DNA of 64,000 nt from Arcticibacter eurypsychrophilus (lineage in GTDB: Bacteria > Bacteroidota > Bacteroidia > Sphingobacteriales > Sphingobacteriaceae), in NCBI RefSeq assembly GCF_001730525.1, contig NZ_MDFN01000029.1, forward strand, positions 1 to 64,000, read 5' to 3'. Position numbers and translations under genes: made by a program. The notes under the pieces were generated by a model. The model had not been told where the DNA came from and did not search any database. It saw nothing but the letters and a program-made list of their open reading frames with translations. Shown here piece by piece: positions 57,545 through 64,000 of this stretch (position 1 is its first letter; the number at the start of each line of letters is the position of its first letter).

Positions 57545-59368
57545 TTATAAATTAAGCCATCTCTTCCGTACTGCAAACTGATCCACAGTCGCATCATTCG
57601 AATTCTCTATATGAAATTTCCCCTTCGGATCCTTTTGCAGCGTCACAGACACTGTTTTAATCAACCCATCACGGGATAACAACACATTAACCTTTTCACC
57701 TGCCTTTCTGTTTGCAATATATTGATCCAGGTCCGTTGTTACTTTCGCAACCTCCACAGCACCGGTAAAACGATTACCATCAACCGCAATGATCTCGTCA
57801 TTTACGCTGATGCCCTCTTTCCAGGCTGCCCCATCACGCATCACACTGCTCACTATAAACTTTCCCTCTTTATTCGAGGCCACCAAACCTAAAGAAGCCA
57901 CTTCTTTACCCTGATAATCGTTCAGCAGGTTCAATCCTGCATGATCCAGATGGATCGAGTAATTAATCGGTCCCGCCTGATACACATACTCCCTATAGAA
58001 GGCATCCAATGAAATCCCGGACACCTTTTCAGCCATCGCTTTAAATTCCAGCGAAGTAAAACCCCTCTTCAACTTCAGGTAATACTCGTCGTACATCGCT
58101 TTCATTACATCATCCAGACCCTTTTGCGCCTTAGTTGCATTGATGATCTCCAAATCGAGAATCATCCCCAGCAAAGCACCTTTATTATAATAGGAGATCC
58201 CGGTGTTCTTCGAATTCTCATTCGGACGGTAATATTTAATCCAGGCATCAAAGCTCGATTCCGCAACAGGCTGAATCTTTGTACCCGCCTGGTTCTCCAC
58301 GATCTCAATATCACTACAAATCACATCCAGATATTTTTCCGGCGAATAAAAGTCATTGCGCCTTAAAATCAGGTTATCATAATAAGCCGTAAAACCCTCC
58401 GAAATCCACAAATCCGTCGTATAGTTTTCATTGTCGTAATCAAAAGGACCCAAAGCCTCAGGGCGCAGTCTTTTCACATTCCATAAATGGAAATATTCAT
58501 GTGCAACCAGTCCCAGAAAATTGGTATACCCCTTTTCTGTACCGTAACCATCACGCGAAGCACCCAATACCGTAGAATTCAAATGCTCCAGACCACCGCC
58601 ACCCTTCAGCATATTGTGCACAATAAACACATATCTCGTATTCGGCATGTGATCAAAAATAGATTTCTCCGAATTTACGATCTTCGCCATATCGACAGAC
58701 AACCGCGCCTTATCGTAATTGCCACTGCCAACCATCGCTACCGTATGTTTCGTACCAGCCGCATCAAATTCAAAAGTATCCTGGTTCCCGATCTCTATCG
58801 GCGAATCAAACAGCACATCAAAATCAGACGCCCTGTAGCTGAACCCCTTCAGCGGCTCCAATCCCGTAGACACCTTTTTCCATCCAGCAAAGGGCTGAAC
58901 CGTCACCACAGCAGGCAAATTCAGCATTCCGTTTACATACATAAAAACCCCTGTAGGCGAAATAAAGGCATGGGCGTCATCCACAAAACTCGTGCGCACC
59001 GAAATCTCAAAAGCATACACCTTATAAGAGACCGTTATTTTTTTATTATGATTCGTAGTAATCCTCCAGGTATTCTTGTTAATCTTCACAAAAGGCAGAA
59101 TCTCCGTACCCGATAATCCTTTCACGCCAAACTGCTCCACATTTTTAGAAAACTCTCTCACCAGGTACGAACCCGGCGCCCATACCGGCATTTTTACATC
59201 TATAAAATCAGCATCAACCCCCGAAAGGATCATGTTTACATCCACATAGTGCGCCTGAGGCTCTGAAAAAGACAACTCAAAGGCAATTTCCGTTTGAGCA
59301 TCCGCATTTTTTATAGTAAATAGCATAATAAAAAGTACCAGTACAGAGAAAAGAGTAAATTTATTCAT
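57545..59368 (-). CDS. M61 family metallopeptidase with PDZ domain
   Basis: A 607-residue exported peptidase. A signal peptide (about 1-25, NADAQ) precedes a beta-rich domain and a zinc motif HEYFHLWNVKRLRPE (HExxH) near residue 280; a PDZ domain fills about 490-590. M61 peptidases are glycyl aminopeptidases. A TACTTTTG element (59377-59384) lies 9 nt before the ATG, so the mRNA may be nearly leaderless. Confidence 0.94.
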   Translation of the reverse strand: MNKFTLFSVLVLFIMLFTIKNADAQTEIAFELSFSEPQAHYVDVNMILSGVDADFIDVKMPVWAPGSYLVREFSKNVEQFGVKGLSGTEILPFVKINKNTWRITTNHNKKITVSYKVYAFEISVRTSFVDDAHAFISPTGVFMYVNGMLNLPAVVTVQPFAGWKKVSTGLEPLKGFSYRASDFDVLFDSPIEIGNQDTFEFDAAGTKHTVAMVGSGNYDKARLSVDMAKIVNSEKSIFDHMPNTRYVFIVHNMLKGGGGLEHLNSTVLGASRDGYGTEKGYTNFLGLVAHEYFHLWNVKRLRPEALGPFDYDNENYTTDLWISEGFTAYYDNLILRRNDFYSPEKYLDVICSDIEIVENQAGTKIQPVAESSFDAWIKYYRPNENSKNTGISYYNKGALLGMILDLEIINATKAQKGLDDVMKAMYDEYYLKLKRGFTSLEFKAMAEKVSGISLDAFYREYVYQAGPINYSIHLDHAGLNLLNDYQGKEVASLGLVASNKEGKFIVSSVMRDGAAWKEGISVNDEIIAVDGNRFTGAVEVAKVTTDLDQYIANRKAGEKVNVLLSRDGLIKTVSVTLQKDPKGKFHIENSNDATVDQFAVRKRWLNL

Positions 59369-59376
59369 ATGATGGG

Positions 59377-59384
59377 CAAAAGTA
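59377..59384 (-). promoter_or_regulatory. Promoter -7 element, TACTTTTG, of the M61 gene
   Basis: An exact TAnnTTTG match. A CTTG at 59406-59409, 21 nt upstream, could be the -33 and lies inside the left arm of the palindrome described below. Confidence 0.5.
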
Positions 59385-59399
59385 ATGATTTCATTGCTA

Positions 59400-59443
59400 G
59401 TGTATCAAGCGTTAATTCAGGTAAAATACTTGATACACCTGAA
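59400..59443. promoter_or_regulatory. Two interleaved palindromes between M61 and RND genes
   Basis: GTGTATCAAG (59400-59409) and CTTGATACAC (59429-59438) form a perfect 10-bp inverted repeat with a 19-nt spacer. TTCAGGT (59416-59422) and ACCTGAA (59437-59443) form a second one that interleaves with it. Placed over the M61 promoter and upstream of the RND operon, they are likely operator sites; the regulator is not in the window. Confidence 0.55.
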
Positions 59444-59530
59444 AACACAAGCACTAACATTGTAATTTTACGATTACGGACAGAACGTAACCCAAACAAA
59501 GACGGTCAACCTTGTTGTATCCAATAACGT

Positions 59531-60601
59531 ATGAAACTAAAATATATCATTTACGCTTTGCTGATTGGTGGAGTAGCAGCTCTGGTTATTTACAGAATCA
59601 CCGCTAACAAAAAAGCTACCGCAGCTGAGTCCGCAGGCAAAGGAAATGCTTCTCAAAAAACAGCTACCGTAAACGGGATCATTGTAAGCCCAACCTCCTA
59701 CGCAAACACCCTTTCTATCACCGGTTCCATCGACGCCAACGAACGCGTAGACATCCGCAGCGAAGTTTCCGGAGTCGTACGCGGCATTACATTCAAAGAA
59801 GGCGGCAAAGTAAACAAAGGACAGGTACTCCTTAAGATTGACGATTCCGAACTCCGTGCACAACTTTCACAAGCCTTAACCCGACAGTCGCTAGCTGCCG
59901 GAACCGAAAACAGAGCCAGTCAGCTCCTGGCCAAAGAAGCCATCAGCCAGGAAGAGTTTGATATCGCACTTGCCGATCTGCGCTCACTAAAAGCACAAAC
60001 CCAATTGATCCGTGCCCAGTTAAACAAAACACAAGTACGCGCACCCTTCAGCGGAACCGTAGGACTCCGCAACACATCCGAAGGCGAATACCTCACCCCT
60101 ACCACTATAGTAGCCAGTTTAGTCGATACCGACCCCATCAAGATCACCTTTTCCGTACCCGAAAAGTACTCTTCCAAAGTAAAAAATAACACGAAGATCA
60201 CCTTTACTATCTCTGGCAGCAGCCGAAAATACAGCGCTACCGTATATGCCATAGAGCCACAGGTCGAAACCGCAACCCGAACCCTGCAACTCCGTGCCAA
60301 AGCCTCTAACCCCGATGGCACCCTGATCCCCGGATCATTTGCCAACATCGAGTTACCGCTCAGCAATGTCGATAAAGCCCTGCTCATTCCCAGCGAAGCC
60401 ATTATCCCCATTCAGAACGGCAAAAAAGTATTCATCGCCTCCAAAGGCAAAGCAAAGGAAGTAATGGTGGAAACATCCACACGAACAGAAAAAGATGTAC
60501 TGATCACCTCAGGATTGAAACAAGGTGACACCGTTCTTACCACCGGTGTAATGACCCTAAAAGAAGGAAATCCTGTCAAAGTGGTTATTTCAAAGAAATA
60601 A
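59531..60601 (+). CDS. RND efflux periplasmic adaptor (MFP)
   Basis: A 356-residue membrane fusion protein of the HlyD/AcrA type. An N-terminal helix (about 4-22) anchors it; a lipoyl-like domain (VRGITFKEGGKVNKGQVLLKID), an alpha-hairpin coiled coil (about 105-165) and beta barrel (RAPFSGTVGLRNTSEGEY, DPIKITFSVPEKY) follow. It links the inner-membrane pump with TolC. First gene of a three-gene operon, 9 bp before the pump. Confidence 0.95.
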   Translation: MKLKYIIYALLIGGVAALVIYRITANKKATAAESAGKGNASQKTATVNGIIVSPTSYANTLSITGSIDANERVDIRSEVSGVVRGITFKEGGKVNKGQVLLKIDDSELRAQLSQALTRQSLAAGTENRASQLLAKEAISQEEFDIALADLRSLKAQTQLIRAQLNKTQVRAPFSGTVGLRNTSEGEYLTPTTIVASLVDTDPIKITFSVPEKYSSKVKNNTKITFTISGSSRKYSATVYAIEPQVETATRTLQLRAKASNPDGTLIPGSFANIELPLSNVDKALLIPSEAIIPIQNGKKVFIASKGKAKEVMVETSTRTEKDVLITSGLKQGDTVLTTGVMTLKEGNPVKVVISKK

Positions 60602-60610
60602 TAACGAGCA

Positions 60611-63600
60611 ATGAGTTTATCTACCACAGCCATCAAAAGACCGGTTTTTACCATTGTAATCAACCTGGTACTCATTTTATTCGGAATCATCGGATATACC
60701 TTTCTGGGGATCAGGGAATTTCCCTCTATAGACCCCGCCGTGATCTCCGTCCGCACCGGTTATGCAGGAGCCAATCCCGACATCATCGAGTCGCAGATCA
60801 CCGAGCCACTCGAAAAATCCATCAACTCCATCGACGGCATCCGTAACATCACTTCCTCCAGCAACCAGGGATCCAGCAATATCACCATCGAATTTAACCT
60901 CGATAAAAACCTGGAAGAAGCCGCCAATGATGTGCGCGATAAAGTATCACAAGCCTCACGGAGTCTGCCACAGGATATTGATGCCCCTCCCGTCGTGTCA
61001 AAAGCAGATGCCGATTCGCAGCCCATCATCACGATGACGGCACAGAGCAGCGTCAGGGACCAGCTCGCTTTAAGCGACTATGCCGAAAATGTAATTTCAC
61101 AACGCATCCAAACCATTCCCGGTGTCAGCAGTGTACAGATCTGGGGACAAAAGCGTTACGCCATGCGCCTTTGGATCGACCCTATGAAACTCGCCTCTTT
61201 CGGCCTCACCGTAGCCGATGTGCGCAATGCCCTAGAAAGAGAAAATGTAGAACTCCCTTCCGGAAAATTAACCGGCGACAATACCGAATTAGGCGTAAAA
61301 ACCCTGGGAAACCTGGCTAACGAAGAACAATTCAACAACCTGATCATTCTGACAGAAGGCGATAAGATCATCCGCCTGAGCGATATCGGCAGGGCAACAC
61401 TCGGTCCCGAAAATCTCGAAACTGAAATGACGCAATCCGGCGAACCCATGGTAGGCTTAGCCATTATCCCGCAACCCGGTACCAATTATCTGGAGATTTC
61501 CAATGCCTTCCAGGAACGGTTTGAACAATTAAAAAGAGAACTACCCAAAGACATTAAACTCGATATAGCGGTAGATAATACCTTATTTATCAAGCAATCC
61601 GTAATCGAAGTAGTCGAAACGATCGGCATTTCCCTCATCCTCGTAATCCTCATCATTTACCTGTTTTTCAGGGACTGGAGCATTGCCATGAGGCCGCTTA
61701 TCGACATACCCGTTTCCCTGATCGCTACCTTTTTCATCATGTACGCGATGGGGTTCTCCATCAATGTCCTCACCCTTTTAGCTATTGTACTGGCAACAGG
61801 ACTGGTGGTCGACGATGGTATTGTCGTTACCGAAAACATCTTTAAAAAAGTAGAAGAAGGCATGTCGCCCATTGAAGCCGCCATCAAAGGCTCCAATGAA
61901 ATTTTCATGGCCGTTATCTCTATTTCAATCACCCTGGCGGCGGTATTCCTGCCCGTCATCTTTATGGAAGGATTTGTGGGGAGGCTCTTCAAAGAGTTTG
62001 GAGTCGTCATCGGGGCAGCCGTACTGATCTCCGCTTTCGTATCCCTTACCCTTACCCCGATGCTGAATGCTTACCTGATGAAAGCAGGGAAACATAAAAA
62101 GTCACGTTTTTACGACATCACCGAACCCTATTTCGTTAAACTGAATAAGGGATACGCTTCCGCACTCAGCAGCTTCATGACAAGAAAATGGCTTAGCTTC
62201 CCCATACTGTTAGCTTGTATTGGCCTGATTGGTCTTTTCTACACGATCATCCAAAAAGAGACAGCCCCTTATGATGACCGAAGTTACCTGCGTACCGTTG
62301 TAAGCGCCCCCGAAGGCGCCTCTTTCGAATACATGGAACGCTATATGAAAGATCTCACCAAACTCGTCAACGATTCCATCCCGGAGAAAAAAGTAAACCT
62401 GGTGATGACCTCCCCTGGATTCGGTTCCTCTTCCATCAATACAGGAAGGATGATCATTTCCCTGAGCCAACCCGACGAACGCGAAACAAGTCAAAAGGAA
62501 ATTGCCCAAAAACTTACCCGCCTTACCAAAAAATACAGCGAAGGCAAAACATTAGTTACCGAGCAGCCTACCATCTCAGTCAACAGGCGTGGAGGACTCC
62601 CCATCCAATTCATCATCCAGGCACCCAACTTCGAAATGCTCGAGAAAAAAGTGCCCGAATTTATGGACCTGGTATCACAGGACCCAACCTTCACCACTTC
62701 CGATGTCAATCTGAAGTTCAACAAACCCGAAATTAACATCACCATCAACCGCGAAAAAGCACAAAGTCTTGGCGTATCCGTCCTCGATGTAGCCCAAACC
62801 CTGCAACTCTCCCTCAGCGGACAGCGTTTCGCCTACTTCTTAATGAACGGCAGGCAATACCAGGTCATCGGGCAGTTTGACAAAGTGGACCGCGAAGCAC
62901 CAATTGACCTAACCTCCATCTATGTAAAAAGCAATACCGGGCAGCTTATTCAGCTCGACAACCTGGTCAGTTTAAAAGAACTGAGCAGTCCCCCACAACT
63001 CTACCATAATAACCGGTACCTTTCCGCAACCGTATCCGCAGGATTAGCTCCCGGAAAAAGTATAGGAGATGGCATAGACGCCATGGAACGCATTTCCGGC
63101 AAAGTATTAGACGATACCTTCACTACCGATCTTGGTGGCGAGTCCCGCGACTTTGTAGAAAGCGGATCCAATACCCTCTTTGCCTTTGGTCTGGCCCTGT
63201 TACTGATCTATCTGATCCTTGCCGCCCAGTTCGAAAGTTTCATCGACCCTCTCATCATTATTTTAACCGTCCCAATGGCCGTTGCCGGAGCCCTTTTATC
63301 GCTTTGGCTCAGCGGACAGACCTGGAATATCTTCAGCCAGATCGGAACGATCATGCTCATTGGGCTAGTCACGAAAAATGGAATTCTGATCGTGGAGTTT
63401 GCCAACCATCTGCGTCAGCAGGGAAAGAGCAAAATGGAAGCCATTCTCGAAGCATCAGAATCAAGACTGAGACCTATTTTAATGACCAGTCTAGCTATTT
63501 CTCTTGGTGCACTTCCAATTGCCCTGGCCTTAGGAGCAGCATCACAAAGCCGTATGGGAATGGGGATTGTCATTGTAGGAGGAACCATTTTCTCCCTCAT

Positions 63601-63718
63601 CCTTACCCTGTTCATCATTCCGGCCATCTATTCCATGTGGTCCAGGAAGCGCAGATCCGAAGAACGGTTAAAAGAAATCGACTCATTTGAAAAACACGAA
63701 ACTATTGAGGTTAATTAA
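60611..63718 (+). CDS. RND (HAE-1) multidrug efflux permease
   Basis: A 1035-residue proton-driven pump with twelve transmembrane helices and two large periplasmic loops. The proton-relay aspartates in GLVVDDGIVVTENI (helix 4) and the internal duplication are diagnostic, as are PSIDPAVISVRTGYAGANPDIIE and the C-terminal half's GLVTKNGILIVEFANHLR. The latter Lys and Asn agree with the HAE-1 type, so organic compounds rather than metals are the likely cargo. Substrates cannot be predicted. Confidence 0.96.
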   Translation: MSLSTTAIKRPVFTIVINLVLILFGIIGYTFLGIREFPSIDPAVISVRTGYAGANPDIIESQITEPLEKSINSIDGIRNITSSSNQGSSNITIEFNLDKNLEEAANDVRDKVSQASRSLPQDIDAPPVVSKADADSQPIITMTAQSSVRDQLALSDYAENVISQRIQTIPGVSSVQIWGQKRYAMRLWIDPMKLASFGLTVADVRNALERENVELPSGKLTGDNTELGVKTLGNLANEEQFNNLIILTEGDKIIRLSDIGRATLGPENLETEMTQSGEPMVGLAIIPQPGTNYLEISNAFQERFEQLKRELPKDIKLDIAVDNTLFIKQSVIEVVETIGISLILVILIIYLFFRDWSIAMRPLIDIPVSLIATFFIMYAMGFSINVLTLLAIVLATGLVVDDGIVVTENIFKKVEEGMSPIEAAIKGSNEIFMAVISISITLAAVFLPVIFMEGFVGRLFKEFGVVIGAAVLISAFVSLTLTPMLNAYLMKAGKHKKSRFYDITEPYFVKLNKGYASALSSFMTRKWLSFPILLACIGLIGLFYTIIQKETAPYDDRSYLRTVVSAPEGASFEYMERYMKDLTKLVNDSIPEKKVNLVMTSPGFGSSSINTGRMIISLSQPDERETSQKEIAQKLTRLTKKYSEGKTLVTEQPTISVNRRGGLPIQFIIQAPNFEMLEKKVPEFMDLVSQDPTFTTSDVNLKFNKPEINITINREKAQSLGVSVLDVAQTLQLSLSGQRFAYFLMNGRQYQVIGQFDKVDREAPIDLTSIYVKSNTGQLIQLDNLVSLKELSSPPQLYHNNRYLSATVSAGLAPGKSIGDGIDAMERISGKVLDDTFTTDLGGESRDFVESGSNTLFAFGLALLLIYLILAAQFESFIDPLIIILTVPMAVAGALLSLWLSGQTWNIFSQIGTIMLIGLVTKNGILIVEFANHLRQQGKSKMEAILEASESRLRPILMTSLAISLGALPIALALGAASQSRMGMGIVIVGGTIFSLILTLFIIPAIYSMWSRKRRSEERLKEIDSFEKHETIEVN

Positions 63719-63722
63719 GCAC

Positions 63723-64000
63723 ATGAGATTTAGCCCGATTAGTATCGCATTACTTCTGATCATTACCACGGTCAGTACCACCAAAATCAAGGCACAGGAA
63801 GTGTTGACCCTTGAACAAGCCATCCGCATCGCTTTGGAGAATAACTACAATATCCGGATCTCCAAAAACGAAACACAGGTCAGCAGCAATAATGTCAATC
63901 TGGCCAATGCCGGCCTGTTGCCTAATGCAAGTGGCAACTTCAGCAATGCCCATTCCATCCAGAATACCAGTCAGACCCAATCCGATGGATCCATCCGTAA
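63723..64000 (+). CDS. TolC-family outer-membrane efflux protein (N-terminal part)
   Basis: ATG at 63723 opens a frame of 92 codons that leaves the window. A signal peptide (FSPISIALLLIITTVS, ending in KIKAQE) precedes LTLEQAIRIALENNYNI, the TolC N-terminal repeat, and VNLANAGLLPNASGNFS. It is the third part of the efflux system. It starts 4 bp after the pump stop. Confidence 0.93.
   Translation, partial: MRFSPISIALLLIITTVSTTKIKAQEVLTLEQAIRIALENNYNIRISKNETQVSSNNVNLANAGLLPNASGNFSNAHSIQNTSQTQSDGSIR

Noticed and set aside
1-64000. CRISPR arrays, insertion sequences, prophage genes, tRNA or rRNA genes
   Set aside because: None seen. The only clear direct repeat is the 22-bp tandem repeat, which has no spacers, and no transposase or integrase motif was found.
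59531-64000. RND efflux operon as recently transferred DNA
   Set aside because: Its GC seems a little higher than the left part, but it has no mobility genes, repeats or insertion scars, and such systems are common in this phylum.

Overview
The window looks like chromosomal DNA of a Bacteroidetes bacterium, most likely a Pedobacter- or Mucilaginibacter-like member of the Sphingobacteriaceae. The signs are moderate GC, a giant SprA outer-membrane protein beside ruvA, gcvH and a VanZ-like gene, a dut/TPR/DUF4292/EnvC-like cluster, DUF-type lipoproteins, a fused aspartokinase-homoserine dehydrogenase, weak Shine-Dalgarno sites, and several matches to the Bacteroidetes primary-sigma -7 element TAnnTTTG. 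The density is that of a core genome: about 50 protein genes, with no insertion sequence, prophage, CRISPR array, rRNA or tRNA that I could see.

Layout. 1-468: left edge with a minus-strand promoter-like site and two tandem mini-ORFs of about 20 codons, possibly a leader for an operon beyond the edge. 469-2751: a hypothetical protein and an iron-sulfur photolyase-like protein. 2801-7792: methionine branch, with a promoter, S-box (SAM-I) riboswitch, metH, terminator and metF. 7931-12779: threonine operon thrA-thrB-thrC on the minus strand, preceded by a leader peptide with Thr codons and an attenuator hairpin. 12999-14785: rsgA, dtd and a MazG-like gene, with a four-copy 22-bp tandem repeat. 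14795-20769 (minus): comB, gcvT, rnhB, a SpoIIE-type phosphatase, a glycosyltransferase and a flippase-like membrane protein. 20853-29129: ruvC, a HIT protein, greA, dxs, scpA, glyA, a response regulator, comF-like and rlmN.

29230-39841 (plus): a run of envelope genes: amidohydrolase, acylphosphatase, polysaccharide flippase, dut, TPR protein, DUF4292 lipoprotein, EnvC-like protein, two TatA proteins, a GatA-type amidase and an MltD-like lytic transglycosylase. 39867-45301: OmpA lipoprotein, DUF4198-like protein, a hypothetical lipoprotein, SprT-like protease, feoB-feoA with a palindromic operator, and a 43-residue lipoprotein. 45285-59368 (minus): VanZ-like, gcvH, sprA, ruvA, malic enzyme, LutB-like protein and an M61 peptidase. 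59531-64000 (plus): a tripartite RND efflux system whose TolC gene runs off the window.

Shared themes are one-carbon and methionine metabolism (metH, metF, glyA, gcvT, gcvH), envelope biogenesis and secretion (SprA, TatA, EnvC, MltD, OmpA, RND), and DNA or RNA maintenance. The most unusual points are sprA, whose signal peptide is encoded upstream of its first ATG and can only be reached from a non-standard ATT overlapping the ruvA stop; the thr attenuator; the S-box with a duplicated P1 strand; the mini-ORF leader at the left edge; and a palindrome over the feo promoter. I did not find a clearly new multi-gene system.
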